The position numbers were made by a program, and so were the translations under genes. A DNA stretch of 13,221 bases, from NCBI GenBank assembly GCA_031428635.1, contig JANPPS010000070.1, positions 1 through 13,221 of the forward strand, written 5' to 3'. Source of the stretch: JANPPS01 sp031428635. Its GTDB lineage: Bacteria > Pseudomonadota > Alphaproteobacteria > Acetobacterales > Acetobacteraceae. The notes below the pieces were generated by a model, which was given only the letters and a program-made list of their open reading frames with translations, made no database searches and was not told the origin of the DNA. How positions within the stretch are numbered: the first letter of the stretch is position 1; each line of letters opens with the position of its first letter. This document shows, piece by piece, positions 7,009-13,119 of this stretch.

Positions 7009-7671
7009 TTGCCCGACAATATCGAAGTTGTGGTCGTTCTCGCCGTCCTGGCCGTCGTGGCGGCAGCCGGGTTCGCGGTCATGCGGATGCGGGCCCGGCT
7101 CGCAGCCATGGCCGATCGCCTGGCGGAGGTGCAACTGGCGCTACAGGGGGCGAATAACCGGCTCGAACAAGCGCGCAGCCGGGTTGCCTTGCTGAGCAAC
7201 ACCGACCCGGTCACCGGGTTGCTCGTCCGGCACGTGATCGTCGAACGCTTTCAGCTCAGCCTGGCTTTGTCCCACGCGCAGCATACGGTGTTTGGCGTCG
7301 TGCTGATCCAGCTGGCGGATTTTGAAGACTTGGCCGACCTGCATGGCCGGATGGTGGCGGATACTCTGCTGACCGTGGTGGCCGAGCGGCTACAGGCCGC
7401 CACGAGCGAGACCGACACCGTAGGCCGAGTGCGCGATCACGAATTCGCGATGCTGGTCCCTGTCCTTAACAGCGAAGCGCAGATGACCGTTATCGCGGAT
7501 AACCTGCGCGAACGGCTGCTTGTCCCGATCGGCGTACCGGGTGTGAAGGACCAGTTCCGGCTGACGATCCATGTCGGCAGCGGCACGTACCCCCGTGACG
7601 GCGATAACTGGCAATCGTTGTTAAAACGGATTGATGAGCGGCTGCGGACCAGCCGGATCACTGCGGGTTAG
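7009..7671 (+). CDS. Membrane-anchored degenerate GGDEF-domain protein
   Basis: The 220-aa protein has an N-terminal transmembrane helix (about residues 6-25), a short coiled coil (about 28-62) and a GGDEF-fold domain (about 63-215). Fold landmarks are TDPVTGLLVR (65-74, compare DPLTGLPNR), QLADFEDLADLHG (101-113), ADTLLTVVAERL (117-128) and GRVRDHEFAML (139-149). The GGDEF signature is replaced by RDHEF (142-146). The metal-binding aspartate of the DxDxFK strand aligns with Q101, and the guanine-contacting Asn with A109. Active diguanylate cyclases need these residues, so catalysis is unlikely; a sensory, GTP-binding or protein-interaction role is inferred. There is no RxxD inhibitory site and no EAL domain. 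The start is TTG with a good ribosome binding site, 72 bp after nfeD. It converges with the next gene, with only 7 nt between stops. Confidence 0.8.
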   Translation: MPDNIEVVVVLAVLAVVAAAGFAVMRMRARLAAMADRLAEVQLALQGANNRLEQARSRVALLSNTDPVTGLLVRHVIVERFQLSLALSHAQHTVFGVVLIQLADFEDLADLHGRMVADTLLTVVAERLQAATSETDTVGRVRDHEFAMLVPVLNSEAQMTVIADNLRERLLVPIGVPGVKDQFRLTIHVGSGTYPRDGDNWQSLLKRIDERLRTSRITAG

Positions 7672-7678
7672 GCCCAAA

Positions 7679-8563
7679 TTAAGCTGGCGGTACGACGGCG
7701 ACATTGACGCTGACGCGCAGGCCCAGCAGGTCACGCTTGCTACCCAGGTAGCCCCCGCTGACCGGCGTCGCCTGCTCCGGCGTTCGGGCGGTGCAGATAC
7801 GAATGAGGTTGCGGCCCGCGATCAGCCCGTTGGTGGGATCGTACTCCACCCATCCGGCGCCGGGCAGATACACCGCGACCCACGCATGGGTGGCGCCCCC
7901 GCCCACGTTGGCCCGCCCGCCCGCAAGCCGGTCGTTATATAAATAGCCGCTCACGAAACGGGCGGCCAGGCCGAGCGCCCGGACCGCCTCCATCATCAGC
8001 AGCGCGTAGTCGCGGCAGGCACCGCTGCGAGTGGCGAGCGTGTGGGTCGGGCTATTGGTCCCCTGCGCATCGCGGGCGGCGTACTGGAATTCCGCCCGGA
8101 TCGTGCGGGTCATGGCGGCCAGCATGTCCAACGTGCGGGTGGGGCCGGATGGGTTCAGGAAGCTGCGTGCCCACGCGTCGACGGCGCGATCCGTATCGGG
8201 GTACTGCCGTTCGATCGTGCGGGCCAGGTCCGGCGCCTCATCCGTGCTGTAGCCGAACGGAAAAATCTCGGCGGCGGGTTCCAACGGCAGATCGGACGCG
8301 ATCGGATAGTGATCTAGCTCGAGGCTGGAGACGATGCGCAGCAACGGCGTATCAAGCCGACCCCACTCCAAATACGCGAGTGAATTGCCGAATACGTCAT
8401 GGGCCCACCGGGTGCGCACGGGCGGCGGTGTCACGGTTAACGTGGCCGAATGCAGCCGCAGGTCGTGACTGTCTCGCGGCCGCAACATCAGCCGATGCGT
8501 GAGTGGCCGCACCGGCCGATGATAGGCGTACTCGGTCGAATGGGTGATCCGAACGCGGGGCAC
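7679..8563 (-). CDS. Transglutaminase-like cysteine protease-fold protein
   Basis: This 294-aa protein has a bacterial transglutaminase-like N-terminal beta domain (about residues 1-85, beginning RVRITHSTEYAYHRPV) and a transglutaminase-like core (about 135-250). The Cys-His-Asp triad is visible: C183 in TRSGACRDYALLM, H226 in GATHAWVAVYLPG and D242 in GWVEYDPTNG. Such proteins are common stand-alone bacterial enzymes, thought to act as peptidases or amide-bond modifiers; the substrate is unknown. No signal peptide is seen, so it is probably cytoplasmic. The start is GTG; the protein aligns with the family from there, though no clear Shine-Dalgarno precedes it. The usual companions of this family (an alpha-E domain protein and a circularly permuted ATP-grasp protein) are not in the window. 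Confidence 0.87.
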   Translation of the reverse strand: MPRVRITHSTEYAYHRPVRPLTHRLMLRPRDSHDLRLHSATLTVTPPPVRTRWAHDVFGNSLAYLEWGRLDTPLLRIVSSLELDHYPIASDLPLEPAAEIFPFGYSTDEAPDLARTIERQYPDTDRAVDAWARSFLNPSGPTRTLDMLAAMTRTIRAEFQYAARDAQGTNSPTHTLATRSGACRDYALLMMEAVRALGLAARFVSGYLYNDRLAGGRANVGGGATHAWVAVYLPGAGWVEYDPTNGLIAGRNLIRICTARTPEQATPVSGGYLGSKRDLLGLRVSVNVAVVPPA

Positions 8564-8701
8564 CCGATTAGAATACGCCGAGCACTTGCGGCGGTACGTT
8601 ATCCGGTATCGTAATGTCGATTACCCAAAATAGATCACTACTCATAGTAACGTTCCCAGCTGCGAAACCGTAATAACGCGGCGGCGCGATCCCGGTTGCC
8701 G
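8564..8701. promoter_or_regulatory. Upstream region of the transglutaminase-like gene, with a 14-bp palindrome
   Basis: This 138-bp gap between COQ9 and the transglutaminase gene has a locally AT-richer core (about 8605-8660) in a GC-rich window, as expected of a promoter region. It contains GTAATGTCGATTAC at 8611-8624, two 5-bp arms (GTAAT/ATTAC) around GTCG, about 50 bp before the GTG start. Another GTAAT lies near 8670. I cannot place a convincing -35/-10 pair. No hairpin with a T-run that would terminate the COQ9 transcript is visible. Confidence 0.3.
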
Positions 8702-9292
8702 TCAGGCGGGGCGAAGGCGCCCGAGCATGGAAGACAGGCGACGACGGGCACTACCGATCCGTCCGACGGCACCCAACAGCCGATCGAGCAACGCGAGCGT
8801 CCGTGTTTCCCCCTCACTGCTATCCTGTAGCCAGAACAGCAGCGTCGTGCCGTACACCGCGGCCATGATCGCGCGTTTTGTGTACCAACTGAAATCGGCG
8901 GATGTATCGCCCGCGGCGTGCCAGATCGTGTCGACCGTGCGGGCCGTGCATCGGGTCGCCAGCACGACGTGGCCCGGTACGGCCAGCACCGCTAACGCCC
9001 GGCGGACGGCACCCTTGTACGGCCGGTTCTGTTCCAACCGCAGCGCGATGATAGCGCGGACCCGGTCAGCCAGGCGGGGGGCGACGATGGCCGCGGCGCC
9101 AGCCTCCATCCAGCGGTCGCCCAGGTCGCAATAGGCCTCGATCAGATCGGTGGTTCCGCCGGGAAATAGCAGGTCCGCGTCAGGGCCCGCGGCCCGTTGC
9201 AGGGCGGCGATGCTCCAGCCATCGAAGTCGGCGAATGGAAGGAGTGCCATGATGGCTGCATCACGCTCAGCGCTGCGTTCGGGATGGGACAT
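8702..9292 (-). CDS. COQ9 family protein (rpsU-divergent family), ubiquinone biosynthesis accessory protein
   Basis: This is a COQ9-family protein of 196 aa. In mitochondria and Alphaproteobacteria COQ9 is a TetR-like-fold lipid-binding protein that assists the COQ7 hydroxylation step of ubiquinone synthesis. Recognisable parts are the N-terminal ALLPFADFDGWSIAALQRAA, FPGGTTDLIEAYCDLGDRWME and the conserved core TVDTIWHAAGDTSADFSWYTKRAIMAAVYG with LLFWLQD. The family was named from its divergent position to rpsU, and rpsU is indeed ~700 bp away, pointing the other way, with def between. The ATG at 9292 is preferred because GGTG precedes it by 7 nt. A GTG at 9301, directly after the def stop, would add three residues. 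It is probably co-transcribed with def. Confidence 0.88.
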   Translation of the reverse strand: MSHPERSAERDAAIMALLPFADFDGWSIAALQRAAGPDADLLFPGGTTDLIEAYCDLGDRWMEAGAAAIVAPRLADRVRAIIALRLEQNRPYKGAVRRALAVLAVPGHVVLATRCTARTVDTIWHAAGDTSADFSWYTKRAIMAAVYGTTLLFWLQDSSEGETRTLALLDRLLGAVGRIGSARRRLSSMLGRLRPA

Positions 9293-9301
9293 TGCGGGCA
9301 C

Positions 9302-9835
9302 CTACATAGTAATGGACGGGCTGCCGTAGCGGGCGAGCTCCTCATTAAACGCAAATAGGCGGTGGTCGTTCATGCGCATCGGGTAAAGGATACCATCGAG
9401 GTGATCGACCTCGTGCTGAATAAGGGCGGCGTGGAAGCCCTCGGCCTCAATATCGACGTGTGTTCCGTGCTCATCGACGCCTGTGAGGTGGATGCGGGCG
9501 GCGCGGGGCACGGCGGCGCGTAGGCCGGGTATGGATAGGCAGCCCTCCCAATGCGTGGCGATGTCGGTGCCGATCGGGGTCACAACGGGATTGATCACGG
9601 CGCTTGGCGGCTGCGGCATGGTGACCCCGGCGCGATCGGCGGATAGGCGATACACGAACAGCCGGAGTGGCACGTGAACCTGCGGTGCCGCCAGGCCAGC
9701 ACCGTTGGCGTCTTCCATCGTCTCGATCATGTCGGTGATCAGGCGCTGGATGTCGGGCGCGGATCGGTTGGCGACTGGATCGGCGATGCCGAGCAGGACG
9801 GGATGACCCATACGGGCGATTTTAAGGATGGCCAT
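9302..9835 (-). CDS. def: Peptide deformylase
   Basis: Peptide deformylase removes the formyl group from the N-terminal methionine of new proteins, a cytoplasmic metal hydrolase. At 177 aa it has the normal length. All three family motifs are present: GAGLAAPQ (residues 45-52), EGCLS (97-101, metal-ligand C99) and QHEVDHLDG (140-148, with ligands H141 and H145 and catalytic E142). No fmt gene follows, unlike the common def-fmt operon, so this may be a second copy; that is inference. The downstream COQ9 gene begins at or just after its stop. The start at 9835 has no clear Shine-Dalgarno, and a weak -10-like TAGAAC (complement of 9842-9847) lies only 7 nt away, so the message may be nearly leaderless. 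Confidence 0.93.
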   Translation of the reverse strand: MAILKIARMGHPVLLGIADPVANRSAPDIQRLITDMIETMEDANGAGLAAPQVHVPLRLFVYRLSADRAGVTMPQPPSAVINPVVTPIGTDIATHWEGCLSIPGLRAAVPRAARIHLTGVDEHGTHVDIEAEGFHAALIQHEVDHLDGILYPMRMNDHRLFAFNEELARYGSPSITM

Positions 9836-9972
9836 ATCGCTGTTCTACACATTGGGCGCACGCCGGGCTATCGCCACGCGTGCGGGTCGTGGTACAGGGA
9901 CGGCTCCAACCGCGGCCAGTCCGCGGCCAAATCTATTGCGTATCACGCTTTACGACAGGAGCAAGCGACCAA
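9836..9972. promoter_or_regulatory. Shared upstream region of def/COQ9 and rpsU with GC-rich repeat
   Basis: These 137 bp separate the divergent def and rpsU genes and must hold promoters for both. A direct repeat CCGCGGCC occurs at 9910-9917 and 9921-9928. Because CCGCGG is self-complementary, the two copies can also pair as a 6-bp stem with a 5-nt loop, about 45-60 nt before the rpsU start. AGGAG at 9957-9961 is the probable rpsU ribosome binding site, 11 nt from the GTG. No convincing -35/-10 pair was found by eye. Confidence 0.4.
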
Positions 9973-10176
9973 GTGCAGGTTATTGTCCGTGACAACAACG
10001 TCGACCAGGCGCTGAAGGCGCTCAAGAAGAAGATGCAGCGGGAAGGCGTATTCCGTGAGATGAAGCTGCGTCGGCACTTCGAAAAGCCAAGCGAGCGTCG
10101 CGCCCGTGAAGCGGCCGAAGCCGTGCGCCGCGCCCGCAAGATGGAGCGCAAGCGGCTCGAGCGCGAAGGCTTCTAG
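9973..10176 (+). CDS. rpsU: 30S ribosomal protein S21
   Basis: S21 is a small basic protein of the 30S subunit, involved in early mRNA binding near the anti-Shine-Dalgarno region. The 67-aa product begins MQVIVRDNNVDQALKALKKK and continues REGVFREMKLRRHFEKPSERRAR, a clear match to alphaproteobacterial S21, and ends in a run of Arg/Lys-rich helix. The start is GTG at 9973. The frame is open further upstream to 9880, but family proteins begin exactly at MQV, and AGGAG lies 11 nt before the GTG. It is divergent from def and COQ9. A 10-bp palindrome (CCCAATTGGG, 10177-10186) lies directly after the stop. Confidence 0.95.
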   Translation: MQVIVRDNNVDQALKALKKKMQREGVFREMKLRRHFEKPSERRAREAAEAVRRARKMERKRLEREGF

Positions 10177-10236
10177 CCCAATTGGGGCAGCGCCCGGAGT
10201 GCGCTGTAGCCTGTAATGGCCATCGGGGAGCGTCGC
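10177..10236 (+). promoter_or_regulatory. Spacer after rpsU with palindromes and the hydrolase ribosome binding site
   Basis: This 60-bp spacer contains the palindrome CCCAATTGGG (10177-10186) right after the rpsU stop and a possible small stem AGCGC...GCGCT (about 10189-10205). No T-tract follows, so a terminator is not supported. TGTAAT (10212-10217) resembles a -10 but lacks a -35 at proper spacing. GGGGAG (10225-10230) is a good Shine-Dalgarno 6 nt before the ATG at 10237, and it decides that start over the in-frame ATG at 10216. Confidence 0.4.
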
Positions 10237-11034
10237 ATGAACCGCAGGATATTGCTCGCGGCCGCAGCGTCTGCCGCCCTGGTGCCTGATCAGGCCGTGG
10301 CTCAGGGTGCCGCACCGGCTTCGGCCAAGACTTACGTTTTGGTGCATGGCGCCTATGGTGGCGGTTGGATCTGGCGGGACGTGGCCGATGGCCTGCGGCG
10401 ACTCGGTCACCACGTCCTGACCCCGACCCAGACCGGTATGGGCGAGCGGTCGCATCTGATGTCGCGGCAAATCACCGTCGATACCCACATCGAAGATATA
10501 GCGAACGTGATCGAGACGGAGGAGTTGTCCAACGTCATCCTCGTGGGGCACTCCTACGGTGGTATGGCGGTGACAGGCGTGGCCGATCGGTTAACAGATC
10601 GCATTCGCCACATCGTGTACCTCGATGCGCTTATCCCCGAAAACGGCGATACGGCGTTCACCGTGCTACCGGCGGGCCTGGCCGATAGCCGGCGCAAACT
10701 GGCGCGCGAACAGGGCGGCGGCGTGGCGTTGCCTGTACCCGGGCCCGAGGCATTCCCAATTCCGGACGGTCCGAACAAAGACTGGTTCATGCGCCGGCTG
10801 CGCCCGCACCCGATCGGGACTTATGAAAGCACGGTTGTGTTATCGAAGTCCGCCGGCGCAGGCCTTCCGGTCACCTACGTCGCGTACACCAACCCGTCGC
10901 TTGCCTCGATCGAACCGAGCCGCCAGCGCGCCCGGGCCAAAACTGGCTGGCGATACTTGGAATTGGCTGTTCCGCATGATGTGGAAATACCGTCACCGGA
11001 GAAGGTCGTGGAGTTGCTGGCCGGTATCGGCTGA
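10237..11034 (+). CDS. Exported alpha/beta hydrolase
   Basis: This 265-aa alpha/beta-hydrolase-fold protein begins with a signal peptide (MNRRILLAAAASAALV, cleavage likely after AVA-Q near residue 22-23). The RRILL stretch is loosely Tat-like; Sec export is equally possible. The mature domain starts YVLVHGAYGGGWIWRD, with the HG oxyanion motif and the GGxW pattern of the plant-esterase/hydroxynitrile-lyase-like branch. The nucleophile elbow is GHSYGG with S106, and the likely catalytic histidine is H247 in AVPHDVEIPSPEKV. I could not assign the acid with confidence. Typical roles are hydrolysis of small esters; the substrate is unknown. The ATG at 10237 with GGGGAG upstream is chosen because it places the twin arginines at the N-terminus. 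It lies 60 bp after rpsU, same strand, and converges on the next gene with 27 bp between stops. Confidence 0.87.
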   Translation: MNRRILLAAAASAALVPDQAVAQGAAPASAKTYVLVHGAYGGGWIWRDVADGLRRLGHHVLTPTQTGMGERSHLMSRQITVDTHIEDIANVIETEELSNVILVGHSYGGMAVTGVADRLTDRIRHIVYLDALIPENGDTAFTVLPAGLADSRRKLAREQGGGVALPVPGPEAFPIPDGPNKDWFMRRLRPHPIGTYESTVVLSKSAGAGLPVTYVAYTNPSLASIEPSRQRARAKTGWRYLELAVPHDVEIPSPEKVVELLAGIG

Positions 11035-11061
11035 CCGGTATTCGCTAAACAGCGGGGCGGA

Positions 11062-11685
11062 TCACGCCTGGGTCAAGCCCGCCGCGATCAGATCTGCCAC
11101 CCGCCCCTCATCCCCGCCGCCCTGGGCGCGTAGCCCCTCTACCACGCCGTGCCGGTCCGCCTGGCTGCGGTTCTGGCTCATCTTCCACTGCGCCTCGATC
11201 CGGGTAGGCGTGAGCCGGAACGCGCGGATACCGGCAAGCATCGCCGCGCGATACGTGTCCGGCAGCGCGCCGACCTGAAACCCGGCCGGATCATGGGCGG
11301 CCATCGCCTGTAGCCGGTCTGTCACGTCGGCGTCGTCGGCCATCATCGACAGTACGCCGTGCACGTGGACCGCAACGTAGTCCCATGTCGGAACCGATGG
11401 CTGGGCCGTGTACCAACTGGGCGACACGTAGGCGTGTGGCCCGGCAAACACCGCCAGCGCCGTGCCGCCGTCCAGCCACGCGCATTGCCGGTTGGCGGCC
11501 GCTAAATGCCCACACAGCTCAAAACCGGCACCCGCGTTATCGGCACTCGTATCGTGCACCGTGAACGGGATGTGCGATGCGTCCATCCCGTCGGCTGCCG
11601 TCACCAGCAGGCCGAACGAGTGCGCTTCGATCAAAGTCCGAATACGGGCCGGATCGGTCTCGGTAAAAGCGGGGCGGAGGTGCAT
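11062..11685 (-). CDS. PaiB-family FMN-binding protein (putative transcriptional regulator)
   Basis: This 207-aa protein belongs to the PaiB / FMN-binding negative transcriptional regulator family, a split-barrel flavin-binding fold. In Bacillus PaiB acts with the acetyltransferase PaiA in control of sporulation and protease genes, but most family members are uncharacterised. Diagnostic stretches are MHLRPAFTETDPARIRTLIE at the N-terminus, DASHIPF (35-41), GHLAAANRQ (59-67), FAGPHAYVSPSWY (80-92), VPTWDYVAVHVHG (98-110) and KMSQNRSQADRHGVV (168-182). No helix-turn-helix is evident, so direct DNA binding is uncertain. It is divergent from the PhzF-family gene over a 107-bp gap. Confidence 0.9.
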   Translation of the reverse strand: MHLRPAFTETDPARIRTLIEAHSFGLLVTAADGMDASHIPFTVHDTSADNAGAGFELCGHLAAANRQCAWLDGGTALAVFAGPHAYVSPSWYTAQPSVPTWDYVAVHVHGVLSMMADDADVTDRLQAMAAHDPAGFQVGALPDTYRAAMLAGIRAFRLTPTRIEAQWKMSQNRSQADRHGVVEGLRAQGGGDEGRVADLIAAGLTQA

Positions 11686-11792
11686 AGCGTAGCGTTGTCG
11701 GTCTGGGTATACGGATGCAACCCATAAACACGGGTGGGCGGGTATGCTGATACACAGCCGGCCGCCGCACGGTACGCGGGACGGAGGTATCT
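11686..11792. promoter_or_regulatory. Divergent intergenic region between paiB-like and phzF-like genes, with a direct repeat
   Basis: These 107 bp serve two divergent genes. An imperfect 14-bp direct repeat is present, GGGTATACGGATGC (11705-11718) and GGGTATGCTGATAC (11740-11753), with four mismatches and a 35-bp offset. TATGCT inside the second copy could serve as a -10 for phzF. GGAGG at 11783-11787 is a strong Shine-Dalgarno 5 nt before the phzF ATG. The repeat is a possible operator, but chance cannot be excluded. Confidence 0.4.
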
Positions 11793-12686
11793 ATGCGGGC
11801 GTTCGAGTGGGTTAATGTGTTCACCGCCACCCCGTTCGGCGGCAATCCGCTGCCGGTCGTGCTGGACGCGGGCGGGCTATGCACATCCGGGATGCAGGCT
11901 ATCGCGCGTGAGTTCAACACGGTCGAGACTACCTTTGTCCTGCCGCCCACCGATCCGGCGCATACCGCACACATACGCATTTTCACGCCGCTGCGGGAGC
12001 TGCCATTCGCCGGCCATCCCAACGTCGGTACCGCCTACGTGCTCGCGCGTCAGGGTCATGTGTTCGGCCTCCCGGTGCCGGACGTGCTGCTGTTCGAGGA
12101 GTTGGCAGGGCTAGTGCCGGTGCAAATCCTGCGCGCGGGTGGGATCGTGACCGGCGCAGCGTTCCGGGCACCGGAGGAGTTCACGCGCCGCCCGGCACCG
12201 CCATTGGCGCTGATCGCCAGCGCACTGGGGCTGGACCCCATCCATATCGACACGGCCGCGCACGGGCCGGTCGTGGGCTCCGTCGGGTTGCCATTCGTAC
12301 TGGTGGCGTTGCAAACGCGTGACGCCCTGGCCGCTATGGCGCCGGACGTGCCGGCACTAATCCGGCTATTTGCCGCGGCGGGGGCGACCGGCGTGCTGGC
12401 CTACGCGCCCGCCGGGTCACGGGACGAGGCAGCTGGACCCTGCGACTGGTCATCCCGGATGGTCTGCCTGCAGCCCACCCTGATCGAGGACCCGGCGACC
12501 GGCAGCGCCAATGCCGCCCTGGTCGCACTACGCGCCACGCTGGCGGGGGCGCCGCAATCGTACCGTATGGCACAGGGCGTGGAGCTCGGCCGGCCGAGCC
12601 TGCTGCAGGCGTGGACGGATGCGGACGGCGTGCATGTGGGCGGATCGTGCGTGCCGATGATGGTGGGTCATCTGACGTACACGTGA
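11793..12686 (+). CDS. PhzF family epimerase/isomerase
   Basis: This 297-aa protein has the two-lobed diaminopimelate-epimerase-like fold of the PhzF family. PhzF itself isomerises dihydro-hydroxyanthranilate in phenazine synthesis, but no other phz genes are here, so this is one of the many homologues of unknown substrate. It opens FEWVNVFTATPFGGNPLPVV. The catalytic glutamate is E45 in NTVETTFVLPP, at the same number as in PhzF. H75 lies in PFAGHPNVGTAYVLA, and the second-lobe motif EDPATGSANAAL spans 232-243. The ATG at 11793 is fixed by GGAGG 5 nt upstream. Length and motifs are complete and nothing looks broken. It is the last intact gene before the degraded right end. Confidence 0.92.
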   Translation: MRAFEWVNVFTATPFGGNPLPVVLDAGGLCTSGMQAIAREFNTVETTFVLPPTDPAHTAHIRIFTPLRELPFAGHPNVGTAYVLARQGHVFGLPVPDVLLFEELAGLVPVQILRAGGIVTGAAFRAPEEFTRRPAPPLALIASALGLDPIHIDTAAHGPVVGSVGLPFVLVALQTRDALAAMAPDVPALIRLFAAAGATGVLAYAPAGSRDEAAGPCDWSSRMVCLQPTLIEDPATGSANAALVALRATLAGAPQSYRMAQGVELGRPSLLQAWTDADGVHVGGSCVPMMVGHLTYT

Positions 12687-12992
12687 CGGCGACGTCTGGA
12701 TCGTACGGACACCAACCGCCCCAGTCACTGACAGATACCCGAAGCCGGCGTGTCGCCAAGGCGACGTGGCTGGCATCGTTGACGCGTTCGTGCCGGGCTG
12801 TCGCGACAGGCTTCGACGATCTGGTCGTGGACTTTTTACGCGGTTTGGTGAAGGCAGTTATCCCGTTGGTACGGCATCAACGCCGGAACTGATCATCGTT
12901 CTGTCGGCATCGACACAGTGTGGCGCTTTCTCACGATGTGATGGAGGGCGTTGGCGGACGCGTTTCCGCCGTCTACACCGGCTCCCGACTTA
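12687..12992. other. Non-coding stretch with palindromes and a possible IS630-type transposase fragment
   Basis: No intact gene is supported here. Structures seen are a GTCGCC/GGCGAC arm pair (12752-12765), a perfect 12-bp palindrome CTGTCGCGACAG (12798-12809) and a hairpin GGCGGA/TCCGCC with a 6-nt loop (12953-12970). One + frame reads VGIDTVWRFLTM then stop (about 12903-12941), which resembles the DNA-binding end region of IS630-family transposases (S-x-x-TVWRFL). It has a stop about 30 codons upstream and no neighbouring homology I recognise, so at best it is a short relic. Confidence 0.3.
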
Positions 12993-13003
12993 GAGTCCGT
13001 TTG

Positions 13004-13119
13004 AGAACTCATCGATGTGCGATCCGTCGCAACAGCAAACTGCCCATCGCCACGTGGATCATGGCCTCGGCTCTCTCGAGGGTAGCGTCCGCGCTCGTGG
13101 TGGAAATTGGATGAGTTCT
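13004..13119. repeat. 10-bp inverted repeat flanking the transposase remnant
   Basis: AGAACTCATC at 13004-13013 and its exact reverse complement GATGAGTTCT at 13110-13119 bracket the transposase-like tail. They could be IS ends brought together by an internal deletion, or the ends of a small non-autonomous element about 116 bp long. No target duplication is evident by eye. Confidence 0.4.
13009..13107 (-). pseudogene. 3' remnant of an IS5-family transposase
   Basis: The minus strand ends with an open frame whose last residues read AEAMIHVAMGSLLLRRIA followed by HR and a TGA stop (13009-13011). This pattern (S/A-EAMIH-xA-x(3)-LL-RR) is typical of the extreme C-terminus of IS5-family DDE transposases. 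Upstream on the minus strand, beyond about 13107, the frame no longer reads like a transposase: no DDE residues or R-x(2)-ER-x(4) region precedes it. So only about 30 codons survive in recognisable form. The stop sits inside one arm of a 10-bp inverted repeat (13004-13013). GAGTCCGTTTGAGA just outside (12993-13006) could be the old terminal inverted repeat. Family assignment rests on my memory of the motif. Confidence 0.45.

Noticed and set aside
6471..7214. Minus-strand open frame of 247 codons over nfeD and the GGDEF-like gene
   Set aside because: Ser/Thr/Ala/Arg-rich antisense translation, no motif, overlaps two supported genes.
11793..12686. Phenazine biosynthesis cluster
   Set aside because: Only a PhzF homologue is present; no other phz genes are nearby, and PhzF homologues are widespread outside phenazine pathways.
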